From Leucobacter aridicollis (lineage in GTDB: Bacteria > Actinomycetota > Actinomycetes > Actinomycetales > Microbacteriaceae): a stretch of 64,000 nucleotides of DNA. Under the pieces are notes generated by a model. The model ran no database searches. It was not told the origin of the DNA and was given only the letters and a program-made list of their open reading frames with translations. A program made the translations under genes and the position numbers. Location of the stretch: the NCBI RefSeq assembly GCF_013409595.1, contig NZ_JACCBD010000001.1, forward strand, positions 1,736,001 to 1,800,000, written 5' to 3'. Below are positions 30,141 through 38,586 of this stretch, piece by piece (the stretch's first letter is position 1; each line of letters begins with the position of its first letter).

Positions 30141-33100
30141 TCAGGCCTGCACCTCGGGAAACAGTTCGTCCTCGCGGTACCCGAAGAACTCGCGCTCGAA
30201 CACGGCCCGCGCCCGTCGGCTGACGGTGTGCCAGCGCTCCACGAGTTCACTGGTGCGGTCGCGCGGCAACCCGAGCACACCGGCGATGCCCGCGAGGTCA
30301 CGCCAGTCGCGTGGAAGCGAGTCGGTCCCCCTGCCGTTCCACAGTCGCATCGCCGAGCGCAACGTACTTGCGAGGCGCCAGGCGTCCTCGAGAGTCACCG
30401 CGTCGTCCGCGTCGATGAGTCCGAGCCGGGCAGCGCCGGACAGCGCGGCCAGCGTCGAGACGGTGCGCAGCTCCGGGTGCTCGGCACCGTGCTGGAGTTG
30501 GAGCAGCTGCACGAGCCACTCGACATCACTGATGCCGCCCGGCCCGAGCTTCAGATGCATCGCGGGGTCCTGCCCCTGCGGCAACCGCTCCCCTTCGACG
30601 CGAGCCTTCATGCGCCGCACGTCACGGAGCTGTTCCTCCCGGAACTCCGCCGGGTATCTGATCGGGTCCGCCATCGCGAAGAACTCCGCGCTCAGGCTCC
30701 CGTCGCCGGCGGCGTGGCGCGCGCGCAGCAACGCCTGCGCCTCCCAGGTGGCAGACCAGCGCTCGTAGTAGCTCCGGTACGAGTCGATGCTGCGGACGAG
30801 CGGGCCGTTCTTCCCCTCTGGGCGCAGGTCAAAGTCGAGGTCCACCGGGAACCGCGGGTCGGACACGAGGGTACGCAGTTCGGTGACGACCTTCGCGGCC
30901 GGCGAGACGGGTCCGGTGCCTGTCGCGCCGCCGCGAGCCACGGCGATGAGGTCGATGTCTGACGCGAATCCGAGTTCCCCGCCACCGAACCGGCCCATGC
31001 CGACGAGCGCGATCTCGGGCGCCTCGCTCTCTCCGCCCGCGTGCGCTCGGATCGCCGAGAGCAGTGCATCGAGCAGCGCCGTGTGTGCGCCGTCGAGCCC
31101 GCGCGCGACAGCGTCCTCGTCGAGCACGCCGACGACGCGCCCCATGGCGAGCCTGAGAATCTCCCGTCGGTGCACCCGGCGCAGCCGCTCCGCTGCGGAC
31201 TGTGCTGAGGGCCTGCGAGATACGAGCGAGCGCATCTCGCTGAGCAGCGCCTCGGGCGCTGGCGGCTCGAGCAGCGCGTCCCGTTCGAGCCAGGCGACCC
31301 CCTCGGGATACCCCTCGAGGAGCCCGGCGGCGTACTTCGAGTTCGCGAGCAGCAGCGTGAGCCGTTCGGCAGCGAGCGAGCCGTCACGGAGCAGGCGCAG
31401 GTACCAGGACGCCTCCCGGTTCGCCTCGCTCACCTTGCGGAAGGCGAGCAGACCGAAATCAGGATCGGTGCCGAGCGCGAGCCACTGCAGCAGCACGGGA
31501 GTGAGATTGCGGAGAATCTTCGCGCTCCGGGAGGGGCCGCTGGTGAGTGCAGCAAGGTGCCGCGAGGCGCCATCAGGATCGAGGAAGCCAATACTCGACA
31601 GTCGTGCCTTCGCCTCAGCGGTCCCGAGCACGAACTCCTCGTCGGGCAGCGCAGCGACGGCGCTCAGGAGCGGCGCGTAGAAGATCTTCAGGTGGAGTTC
31701 CCGTACCTCACGGCGCACCCGGTCCCAGAGCGAGCTCAGCTCCTTGGCGTCGCGGGCGAGTCCCGACGCGCGCGCGAGCACACGTCGGCCCTCGTCGTCG
31801 CTCGGCATGAGCGCGGTGCGTCGCAGGTCGCGCAGCTGGAGCCTGTGCTCAAGCACGCGCAGTGTCCGGTAGTGCTCGCTGAGCCGCTCGCCGTCCGAGC
31901 GCGCAACGTAGCCGTCCTCGACGAGCGCGCGCAGCGCCGGCAGCGTGCCGCGCAGCTGGAGCTGTTCGTCGTGCTGGCCGTGCACGAGCTGCAGCAGCTG
32001 CACGCTGAACTCGATGTCGCGCAGGCCGCCGGGCCCGAGCTTGATCTGGAGTGGCAGCTCCTCCGGGGCGATATGCTCCGTGACCCGCTCGCGCATGCGC
32101 TGCACGGAGCCGACGAAGTCCTCACGGTTCGCGGACGCCCAGACGAGCGGCCTGGTTCCCGCGACGAACTCCTCGCCGAGTGCAAGATCGCCCGCGCACG
32201 CCCGCGCTTTGATGAGCGCCTGGAACTCCCACGCCTTCGCCCACCTGTCGTAGTAGCTCAGCATGGACGACAGCGTGCGCACGAGCGGCCCCTGCCGTCC
32301 CTCAGGGCGCAGGTTCGGATCGACCTGCCAGAGCGGGAGCTCAAGCGCGGGATCCTGAATCGCTCGCATCACCTCTCGCGCGAGCGCCGTCGCCGCGCGC
32401 TCGTCGCCCTCGGCGATAAACATGACGTCAACGTCCGAGACGACGTTCAATTCCTCGGCACCGCACTTCCCCATGGCGATCACCGCGAACCTGAGGTCTG
32501 TGAACTTCTCCGGAGCGACGCGCGGCGTTGCCCCCTCGGCGAGAAGCGTGGCCCGACCGACCGCGATCGCCGCTTCAAGCGCGGCGTCGGCGAGGCTCGA
32601 CAGTGCCGCGGCGACCGCTTCGAATGCCGGGCGAGGGTCGGGAGCGGCCCCGTGGGCCCCGGCGCTCGTCAGGTCGAAGAGCGCGACACCGGCGAGCAGC
32701 GCGCGGTACCCGATCCTGAGCGCGTTCCAGCCGGCCTCCCCCGCGAGCGGCGTCCCGTCCGGAGTGACGGCGGCGAGCAGCTCGTCACGCGCCTCGTCGC
32801 CGCTCGGCAGGCGGCCGTCGCGCGCGACAATCCCATCGATGAGGTCCGGGTGCCGGTACAGGAATTCGCCGAGCGCCGGCGACGCGCCAACGAGCAGGCA
32901 CAGTCGGCGCCACGCAAACGCGTCGAGGGCGGCGAGCCGCGGGCCCTCCTCCTCAGCGATGCGCGTCAGCACGGCAAGCGCGGTGTCGGGGTCCGCGGCG
33001 GCGCTCAGGCCGTCGAGCAGCGCCAGCTCGTCGGCCGTGCCGAGGGCGCGCGCCAGGTCAGCGAGGCCCTCGCGCGCGGCGGTGAGGTGCTGGAACCCTG

Positions 33101-33161
33101 CCCGCGCGTAGCCGCCGAGTTCGCCACGCCGGCCGGGTCGGGAGACTCCAGGCTCCGTCAT
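30141..33161 (-). CDS. glnE: Bifunctional glutamine synthetase adenylyltransferase/deadenylase
   Basis: A 1006-aa protein that adds and removes AMP on the GlnA1 tyrosine, switching it off and on with nitrogen status. Two nucleotidyltransferase domains are visible: the N-terminal deadenylylase with SDVDVMF at 242-248 and the C-terminal adenylyltransferase with SDIDLI at about 732-737. Each is followed by the GPGGLRDIEF / GPGGISDVEW type motif. ATG start at 33161, 8 bases after the glnA2 stop, so glnA2 and glnE are one operon. Length is typical for Actinobacteria. Confidence 0.96.
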   Translation of the reverse strand: MTEPGVSRPGRRGELGGYARAGFQHLTAAREGLADLARALGTADELALLDGLSAAADPDTALAVLTRIAEEEGPRLAALDAFAWRRLCLLVGASPALGEFLYRHPDLIDGIVARDGRLPSGDEARDELLAAVTPDGTPLAGEAGWNALRIGYRALLAGVALFDLTSAGAHGAAPDPRPAFEAVAAALSSLADAALEAAIAVGRATLLAEGATPRVAPEKFTDLRFAVIAMGKCGAEELNVVSDVDVMFIAEGDERAATALAREVMRAIQDPALELPLWQVDPNLRPEGRQGPLVRTLSSMLSYYDRWAKAWEFQALIKARACAGDLALGEEFVAGTRPLVWASANREDFVGSVQRMRERVTEHIAPEELPLQIKLGPGGLRDIEFSVQLLQLVHGQHDEQLQLRGTLPALRALVEDGYVARSDGERLSEHYRTLRVLEHRLQLRDLRRTALMPSDDEGRRVLARASGLARDAKELSSLWDRVRREVRELHLKIFYAPLLSAVAALPDEEFVLGTAEAKARLSSIGFLDPDGASRHLAALTSGPSRSAKILRNLTPVLLQWLALGTDPDFGLLAFRKVSEANREASWYLRLLRDGSLAAERLTLLLANSKYAAGLLEGYPEGVAWLERDALLEPPAPEALLSEMRSLVSRRPSAQSAAERLRRVHRREILRLAMGRVVGVLDEDAVARGLDGAHTALLDALLSAIRAHAGGESEAPEIALVGMGRFGGGELGFASDIDLIAVARGGATGTGPVSPAAKVVTELRTLVSDPRFPVDLDFDLRPEGKNGPLVRSIDSYRSYYERWSATWEAQALLRARHAAGDGSLSAEFFAMADPIRYPAEFREEQLRDVRRMKARVEGERLPQGQDPAMHLKLGPGGISDVEWLVQLLQLQHGAEHPELRTVSTLAALSGAARLGLIDADDAVTLEDAWRLASTLRSAMRLWNGRGTDSLPRDWRDLAGIAGVLGLPRDRTSELVERWHTVSRRARAVFEREFFGYREDELFPEVQA

Positions 33162-33169
33162 CGTGGCCG

Positions 33170-34507
33170 CTAGATCGTGTCGAGCATCGACTTGAGCTCG
33201 AACGGCGTCACCTGGCTGCGGTACTCGTCCACCTCGCGGCGGCTGTCGCGAATGAGGTACGCGAACACCTGCTCGCCGAGCGTCTCAGCGACGAGCTCCG
33301 AACGTTCCATCACCGCGAGGGCGTGCTCGAGGCTCTGCGGGAGCGGGTCGAAGCCCATCGCGCGGCGCTCACCGTCGCTCAGCGCCCAGACGTTGTTCTC
33401 GGCCTCCGGCGGTAGCTCGTACTCCTCGCGGATGCCCTTGAGACCGGCCGCGAGCAGCACCGAGAACCCGAGGTACGGGTTCACCGCGCTGTCCATGCCG
33501 CGGTACTCGATCCGCGCAGCGCCGCCCTTCCCTGGCTTGTACATGGGGACGCGGACGAGCGCCGAGCGGTTGTTGTGGCCCCAGCTCACGAACGACGGCG
33601 CCTCGTCGCCACCCCACAGCCGCTTGTACGAGTTCACGTACTGATTCGTCACGGCGGTGAGCTCTGGCGCGTGCCTGAGCACGCCGGCGACGAAGCGGCG
33701 CGCGGTGACCGACATCTGGTATTTCGCGCTGGGGTCATAGAACGCGTTCTCCTCGCCCTCGAAGAGCGAGACGTGCGTGTGCATCCCCGAGCCGGGCTGG
33801 CCGGCGAGCGGCTTCGGCATGAATGTGGCGTGGACGCCCTGCGCGATCGCGACCTCCTTCACCACAGACCTGAAGGTCATGATGTTGTCGGCGGTCGCGA
33901 GAGCGTCGGCGTATCGGAGGTCGATCTCGTTCTGACCGGGGCCCGCCTCGTGGTGGCTGAACTCGACTGAGATGCCGAGCTCCTCGAGCATGTTCACGCT
34001 CTCGCGGCGGAAGTCGTGCGCCGTCCCGCCAGGAACGTTGTCGAAGTAGCCTGCGCGGTCAACGGGGATCGGGCCCTCGGGGCCGATCTCCTTCGACTTC
34101 AGCAGGTAGAACTCGATCTCTGGGTGGGTGTAGAACGAGAAGCCCATGTCTGCCGCCTGGGCGAGCGTGCGCTTGAGCACGTTCCGCGGATCGGACACTG
34201 CCGGCTCACCGTTGGGCGTGCGAATGTCGCAGAACATGCGCCCCGTCGGCTCGGTCTCCCCGCGCCACGGCAGGATCTGGAACGTCGATGGGTCTGGCAC
34301 CGCGAGCAGGTCTGACTCGTACGCGCGCGTCAGGCCCTCGATCGCCGAACCGTCGAACCCGATGCCCTCGCTGAATGCGCCCTCGACCTCGGCGGGCGCG
34401 AGCGCAACCGATTTCAGCGCACCGGCGACGTCCGTGAACCAGAGGCGCACGAAGCGCACCCCCCGTTCTTCGATCGTACGAAGCACGAAATCTCTCTGCT
34501 TGCTCAC
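33170..34507 (-). CDS. glnA2: Glutamine synthetase-like protein, GlnA2 type
   Basis: A 445-aa type I glutamine synthetase homologue matching actinobacterial GlnA2 in size and sequence (RFVRLWFTDVAGALKSVALAP, EFSHHEAGPGQNEIDLRY, GSGMHTHVSLF, NNRSALVRVPMY). The region equivalent to the GlnA1 adenylylation loop reads WALSDGERRAMGFDPLP and has no Tyr, so GlnE cannot regulate it in the usual way. It may be a low-activity glutamine synthetase or, as reported for some GlnA2/3/4 paralogues, a gamma-glutamylating enzyme for amines; the sequence does not decide. GTG start with AAAGGAG upstream. glnE follows. Confidence 0.92.
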   Translation of the reverse strand: MSKQRDFVLRTIEERGVRFVRLWFTDVAGALKSVALAPAEVEGAFSEGIGFDGSAIEGLTRAYESDLLAVPDPSTFQILPWRGETEPTGRMFCDIRTPNGEPAVSDPRNVLKRTLAQAADMGFSFYTHPEIEFYLLKSKEIGPEGPIPVDRAGYFDNVPGGTAHDFRRESVNMLEELGISVEFSHHEAGPGQNEIDLRYADALATADNIMTFRSVVKEVAIAQGVHATFMPKPLAGQPGSGMHTHVSLFEGEENAFYDPSAKYQMSVTARRFVAGVLRHAPELTAVTNQYVNSYKRLWGGDEAPSFVSWGHNNRSALVRVPMYKPGKGGAARIEYRGMDSAVNPYLGFSVLLAAGLKGIREEYELPPEAENNVWALSDGERRAMGFDPLPQSLEHALAVMERSELVAETLGEQVFAYLIRDSRREVDEYRSQVTPFELKSMLDTI

Positions 34508-34606
34508 GCTGCAGCTCCTTTCGGGGCGCGGTCTTGCACCGGGTCCGGTGCGACTTTCAGCCTACCGCCCCGGCGTCCTCCCCGCGGGATGCGGGGCCCC
34601 CACCGG

Positions 34607-34810
34607 CTAGTACTCTTCTTCGTCCTCTTCGTTCCACTCGCGGGCGCGCTCGGCAAGAAGCTTCGGCGCGCGCTGTGCCTCCTCGCGGGTCTTGAACGGA
34701 CCGATTCGATAGATGGCGAGGGATTGCGGGCCCTCCTCCACCTCCCCAGTCTTGGAGTTGAACCAGTAGGTTTCCTCGGGATCGTTGATCCCCCAGTCCT
34801 TCTTGCTCAT
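34607..34810 (-). CDS. SPOR-like small protein
   Basis: A 67-aa acidic protein (MSKKDWGINDPEETYWFNSK) with GPFKTREEAQRAPKLLAERA, a segment resembling the end of SPOR domains. Proteins of this size and sequence lie next to map and glnA2 in Microbacteriaceae-like genomes; function is unknown. ATG at 34810 has GAAGGGAAG upstream. TAGTCT (34843-34838) is a likely -10 box and overlaps the map -10 on the other strand. glnA2 follows 99 bases downstream, with a GC-rich hairpin (34536-34551) in between. Confidence 0.8.
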   Translation of the reverse strand: MSKKDWGINDPEETYWFNSKTGEVEEGPQSLAIYRIGPFKTREEAQRAPKLLAERAREWNEEDEEEY

Positions 34811-34835
34811 GAGCTTCCCTTCGTCGGCTTGCTCC

Positions 34836-34847
34836 TAGACTAGACCC
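34836..34847. promoter_or_regulatory. Overlapping divergent -10 boxes of map and the SPOR-like gene
   Basis: Rightwards, TAGACT (34836-34841) plus six bases leads to the map ATG at 34848 (leaderless). Leftwards, TAGTCT (34843-34838) serves the SPOR-like gene with a leader of about 25 bases. Four bases are shared by the two hexamers. Confidence 0.55.
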
Positions 34848-35717
34848 ATGCCTTTCGACGATCACGGCAATCTGATCCCCGGCGTTTTGCCAGCGCCGCT
34901 CACGGTTCCTCGCGAGATTGCGAGGCCACCATACGTCGGGCTGCAGGAGCCGCCGGCGTACACGGGCGACAACACGTACACCGAGGCCGAGGTCGCGAAG
35001 ATCCGCGCAGCTGGGCGCATCGCGTCGCGCGCGCTCGACGCCGTCGGCGCAGCCGTTGCTCCGGGGGTCACGACCGCCGAGCTCGACCGCATCGGGCACG
35101 ACGTCGTCGTGGCGGCCGGCGCGTATCCGTCGACGCTCGGATACCGCGGCTACCCTGCCTCGTCCTGCACCTCGGTCAACGAGGTCGTGTGTCACGGCAT
35201 CCCCGACGACACGGTGCTGCGGGAGGGCGACATCGTCAACGTCGATATCACGGCGTACCTCGACGGCTTCCACGGCGACACAAACCGCACCTTCCGTGTC
35301 GGCGAGGTCTCGGAGGAGGTCGACCTGCTCGTCGAGCGCACCCACGAGGCAATGATGCGCGGCATCCGGGCGGCGAAGCCCGGGCGCGAGGTGAACGTGA
35401 TCGGCAGGGTCATCGAAACGTACGCGAAGCGCTTCGGCTACGGCGTGATCCGCGACTTCACCGGGCACGGGGTGGGATCGTCGTTCCACACCGGCCTGAT
35501 CATCCCGCACTACGACTCCGCGCCGCGGTTCAACGACCTCATCGTGCCTGGCATGGTGTTCACGGTCGAGCCGATGCTGACGCTCGGCACGCACGAGTGG
35601 GACATGTGGGCGGATAACTGGACGGTGACGACGAAGGACAAGTCGATCACTGCACAGTTCGAGCACACCATCGTGGTGCGCGAGGACGGCTTCGAGCTCC
35701 TCACCGTTTCGGAGTAG
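34848..35717 (+). CDS. map: Type I methionine aminopeptidase
   Basis: A 289-aa metalloenzyme that removes the initiator Met from new proteins, cytosolic. An N-terminal extension of about 45 residues with PPYVGLQEPPAY is typical of actinobacterial MetAP1c and may bind SH3-like or ribosomal partners. Metal and catalytic motifs: VCHGIPDDTVLREGDIVNVD, YLDGFHGDTNRTF, GHGVGSSFHTGLIIPHY, VFTVEPML and the final AQFEHTIVV. ATG at 34848 six bases behind a TAGACT -10 box, with no ribosome binding site. Confidence 0.96.
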   Translation: MPFDDHGNLIPGVLPAPLTVPREIARPPYVGLQEPPAYTGDNTYTEAEVAKIRAAGRIASRALDAVGAAVAPGVTTAELDRIGHDVVVAAGAYPSTLGYRGYPASSCTSVNEVVCHGIPDDTVLREGDIVNVDITAYLDGFHGDTNRTFRVGEVSEEVDLLVERTHEAMMRGIRAAKPGREVNVIGRVIETYAKRFGYGVIRDFTGHGVGSSFHTGLIIPHYDSAPRFNDLIVPGMVFTVEPMLTLGTHEWDMWADNWTVTTKDKSITAQFEHTIVVREDGFELLTVSE

Positions 35718-35778
35718 CGCCCGCCTCCGAGGCGCTCCCATCACCTCATTTTCGCGAGAACACATCAAACTTGGGCCC

Positions 35779-35816
35779 AATTAGGTGTGCGCTCGCGAAT
35801 TAGGTGTGCGCTCGCG
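35779..35816. repeat. Two exact tandem copies of a 19-bp unit
   Basis: AATTAGGTGTGCGCTCGCG occurs at 35779-35797 and again at 35798-35816. A diverged inverted copy of its core (CACCTCATTTTCGCGAG) lies about 40 bases upstream (near 35741-35757). The block sits between the map stop and the 3' end of rnpB. Confidence 0.85.
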
Positions 35817-35843
35817 AGCTCGCGGTGTGGGCCCGGCGGCGAG

Positions 35844-36229
35844 AAGGGAATGGGCCGGCTGTACGCCGGGTTCTGTCCAGCCGGCCGAAACCGGCTTCGA
35901 CGGTTATCTATCTCGGGACGCCGTTGCCGACGCCCTCTAGCAGCCCACCCGCAGACTCGGCGGGGCGCGTCATCGTCTGCTGTCTGGCCTTGCTCCGAAC
36001 GAGGTTTACCTGGCCGCCCGTGTCACCACGGACGCCGGTGGGCTCTTACCCCACCCTTTCAGCCTTACCTGCGGCGGCGAACCACTGCAGGCGGTCTACT
36101 CTCTGTTGCACTTTCTCGCGGGTTGCCCCAGGTGGACGTTATCCACCGTTCTCCCCTGCGGAGCCCGGACGTTCCTCGGCCCGCTGTCGCACGCGACACG
36201 GGACGCAACCGTCCACCGGCCCATTCCGG
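35844..36229 (-). ncRNA. rnpB: RNase P RNA, bacterial class A
   Basis: About 386 nt of catalytic RNA that trims tRNA 5' ends with protein RnpA. On the reverse strand the conserved core GAGGAACGTCCGGGCTCC is present near the 5' side, followed by GGTGGATAACGTCCACC, AGAAAGTGCAACAGAGAGTA and AAGGGTGGGGTAAGAGCCCACC. Near the 3' side are GGTAAACCTCGTTCGGAGCAA and the AGATAGATAACCGTCGAAG element. The ends pair as helix P1 (GGAATGGGCCGG with CCGGCCCATTCC). TAGACT (36240-36235) six bases before the predicted 5' end is its likely -10 box. Open frames drawn through this region are false. Confidence 0.95.
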
Positions 36230-36288
36230 GTCTCAGTCTAGCCTGTCGTGGGGCACTGCATCGGCCCGGGCCAGAGCATCGGCCGCTG

Positions 36289-37017
36289 TTAGGCCTCGAT
36301 GACGCGCACGAGGATGGCGCCGGTCTCTGGGCAGAACACGACCTCGTCGTCTGCCGCGGCCTTGATCGTGGAGAGGTCGGCGGGGCTCAACGCCATGCCG
36401 CTCGCCTCTGAAACGCCGGCCCGGAGGCGTGCAGCCCCGATCCCGACCTGCGCGCGGGTCTTCTCGTAGAGCGCGAGCAGGTCGCCCTGCACCTCGGCGG
36501 CCTTGCCTGCGCGCTCCGTGTCGGCCGCAGCGCGGTCGCGCTCGGTCTCGGCCTCTGCCGCCGCGATGCGCGCGTTGATCGCGTCGCGGCGCTCGTCGAC
36601 GCCTGCGAGGACCTGCTCTGCCTCGGCGAACACGGCCTCGGCGGCCTCGGCGACCTCCATGGCTTCGAGCTGACGCTCCTCGAGTTCACCCTTGCGGCGG
36701 CCGAGGGTGTCGAGTTCGCCCTGCAGCGCCTGAGCTTCCTTCGCCGAGGTGCTGGCCGCGAGGAGTTCGTGATCCCGCTGCTCGCGCTGCTCAACGACCG
36801 CGACGTCTGCCTCGATGCGCGAGAGCTCGAGTCGCCTGGCGTCGAGCTCGCGCTGCGCCTCCATGTAGCGGTTGCGGACCTCGTCGCGCTCCGCCTCGAG
36901 TGCGGTGAGCTCGGCGCGTTCCGGCAGCTGCTCGTTCCGCTTGCGGAGCCTCGCGAGGGTGTGGTCGAGCTGCTGGAGATCGAGCAGCAACAGCTGCTGG
37001 CGCGGGGTAGCCTTCAT
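36289..37017 (-). CDS. Coiled-coil protein with degenerate C4 zinc ribbon (CdsZ-like)
   Basis: A 242-aa protein with a long coiled coil (about residues 5-175, rich in Glu, Arg, Ala and Leu) and a C-terminal domain resembling the zf-RING_7/CdsZ ribbon (GMALSPADLSTIKAAADDEVVFCPETGAILVRV). Family members usually have two CxxC pairs here; this protein keeps only C229. The Nif3-coiled-coil-ribbon pairing is common in Actinobacteria. It starts nine bases after the Nif3-like gene and ends just before rnpB. Family role is unclear. Confidence 0.82.
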   Translation of the reverse strand: MKATPRQQLLLLDLQQLDHTLARLRKRNEQLPERAELTALEAERDEVRNRYMEAQRELDARRLELSRIEADVAVVEQREQRDHELLAASTSAKEAQALQGELDTLGRRKGELEERQLEAMEVAEAAEAVFAEAEQVLAGVDERRDAINARIAAAEAETERDRAAADTERAGKAAEVQGDLLALYEKTRAQVGIGAARLRAGVSEASGMALSPADLSTIKAAADDEVVFCPETGAILVRVIEA

Positions 37018-37026
37018 GACTCCAGC

Positions 37027-37917
37027 TTACTCTGCGCTGCGGCCGTCGCCCGGGCGCGCCCCGACCGAGAAGTTCCACGGGTCGGTGCGGAGGGTGCTGA
37101 CGCGAAATTCGACGCCGGGCAGCCGAGCGGCGAGCTCCTCCGCCGCGCCCTCGAGCCACAGCGACTCGCTCGCCCAGTGCGCCACGTCGACGAGCGCGGG
37201 GCCGCCCGCGACGGCCGTGAGCTCAAGCGCCTCCTGGGCCGGATGGTGCCGGAGATCCGACGTGAGGTAGACGTCCGCGCCGCGCACCGCCGGGTGATCG
37301 AGCAGGCTGTCGCCCGCGCCGCCGAGCAGCGCGATCTCGCGAACGAGGCGATCAGGATCGCCCGCGACTCGCACGCCCGAGACTGTCGCCGGCATGACAC
37401 CGGCCACGAGCTCGGCGAACGTCCTGAGCGAGACCGGCTCGGCGAGCGCTCCGATCCGCCCGATGCCGATCTCCGGCCGCGCAGCATGGGGCACGATCGG
37501 CAGGGACCCCATGAGGCCGAGGCGGCGCGCGATGACGTCGGACACTCCCCCGGCCGGCTGGTCGGCGTTCGTGTGGGCGGCAATGAGCGCGCACCCGCCG
37601 CGGATCAGCGAGGCGAGGAGCGCACCCTTCGCAGTGTCCTCCGCAACCGTGTGGATCCCGCGCAGCAGCAAGGGGTGGTGCGTGATGAGCGCGTCCGTCT
37701 CCCAGGCGAGCGCCTCCTCGACTGTCGCGCCGACGGCGTCCACCGCGAGCAGCACCCGCCGGATCGGGGCATCGCCGCGGCCAGTCACGAGGCCGACGCG
37801 ATCCCACGACTCGGCCGTGTCTGCCGGCCACATCTCCTCGGCGACCCGCCGGAGGTCTGCAAGGGTCTGCGCCGCGGGCGCGGAGGGGTCGGGTGCGACA
37901 GCTGCGGTGTTCGTCAT
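37027..37917 (-). CDS. Nif3-like dinuclear metal centre protein
   Basis: A 296-aa member of the Nif3/YbgI (DUF34) family, a toroidal hexamer with two bound metal ions; proposed GTP cyclohydrolase I type 2 or metal-related activity, not firmly established. Metal ligands are visible in TDALITHHPLLL, AAHTNADQPAGGVSD, YLTSDLRHHPAQEAL and DVAHWASESLW. ATG at 37917, nine bases after metI, so it probably rides on the metQNI transcript, with the coiled-coil gene following. Confidence 0.9.
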   Translation of the reverse strand: MTNTAAVAPDPSAPAAQTLADLRRVAEEMWPADTAESWDRVGLVTGRGDAPIRRVLLAVDAVGATVEEALAWETDALITHHPLLLRGIHTVAEDTAKGALLASLIRGGCALIAAHTNADQPAGGVSDVIARRLGLMGSLPIVPHAARPEIGIGRIGALAEPVSLRTFAELVAGVMPATVSGVRVAGDPDRLVREIALLGGAGDSLLDHPAVRGADVYLTSDLRHHPAQEALELTAVAGGPALVDVAHWASESLWLEGAAEELAARLPGVEFRVSTLRTDPWNFSVGARPGDGRSAE

Positions 37918-37926
37918 GCCTCGAGG

Positions 37927-38586
37927 CTAGCGCCTGAGGAGCTTCCGCGCCGTCACGTTGCCGACGAGCTGTGCAATCTGCACGATCACGACGATGATGA
38001 GCACTGACGCCCATGTGACCCACGGGTTCGACTGGCGATAGCCGTACTGCAGCGCGAAGTTACCGATACCGCCCGCGCCGATGATGCCCGCCATCGCGGA
38101 CATGTCGACGATCGCCACGAATGCGAACGTGTACCCGAGCACGAGCGGGCCGAGGCCCTCTGGGATGAGGACAGTGAAGATGATCCGCAGCGGGCCGGCG
38201 CCCATCGCACGGGCCGCCTCAATCTGGCCGGGCGGCACGGTGAGCAGGTTCTGCTCGACGAGGCGGGAGATCCCGAACGCGGCAGCAACGACGAGCGAGA
38301 AAATGAGGGCGGGGCCGCCGATGCCCTTACCGGTGACCATGCGCGCCAGCGGTTGTAGGAGCATCAGGATCAGCACGAACGGGATCGGGCGGAAGAAGTT
38401 CACGAGCAGGTTCAGCACCCAGAACGTTGGCGTGCTCTGCAGGATGCCGCCGCGCCGGGTCGTCGTGAGGAGGACCCCGACGATGAGACCGATGAGGCCG
38501 CCGATCGTGATCGCGAAGGCGACATAGATGAGCGTCTCGACCGTCGCATCGCCGATCTTCGGGAGGAGTTCAATCAGGCGGTCCAT
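37927..38586 (-). CDS. metI: Methionine ABC transporter permease
   Basis: A 219-aa inner-membrane permease with five predicted helices and the binding-protein-dependent transport signature EAARAMGAGPLRIIFTVLIPEGL (coupling helix to MetN). It imports D/L-methionine with MetN and MetQ. The ATG overlaps the metN stop by one base (TAATG). Length matches the family. Confidence 0.94.
   Translation of the reverse strand: MDRLIELLPKIGDATVETLIYVAFAITIGGLIGLIVGVLLTTTRRGGILQSTPTFWVLNLLVNFFRPIPFVLILMLLQPLARMVTGKGIGGPALIFSLVVAAAFGISRLVEQNLLTVPPGQIEAARAMGAGPLRIIFTVLIPEGLGPLVLGYTFAFVAIVDMSAMAGIIGAGGIGNFALQYGYRQSNPWVTWASVLIIVVIVQIAQLVGNVTARKLLRR

Noticed and set aside
35787..36411. Rightward open frames of 100-170 codons
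   Set aside because: They lie over RNase P RNA on the opposite strand, so they are not genes.
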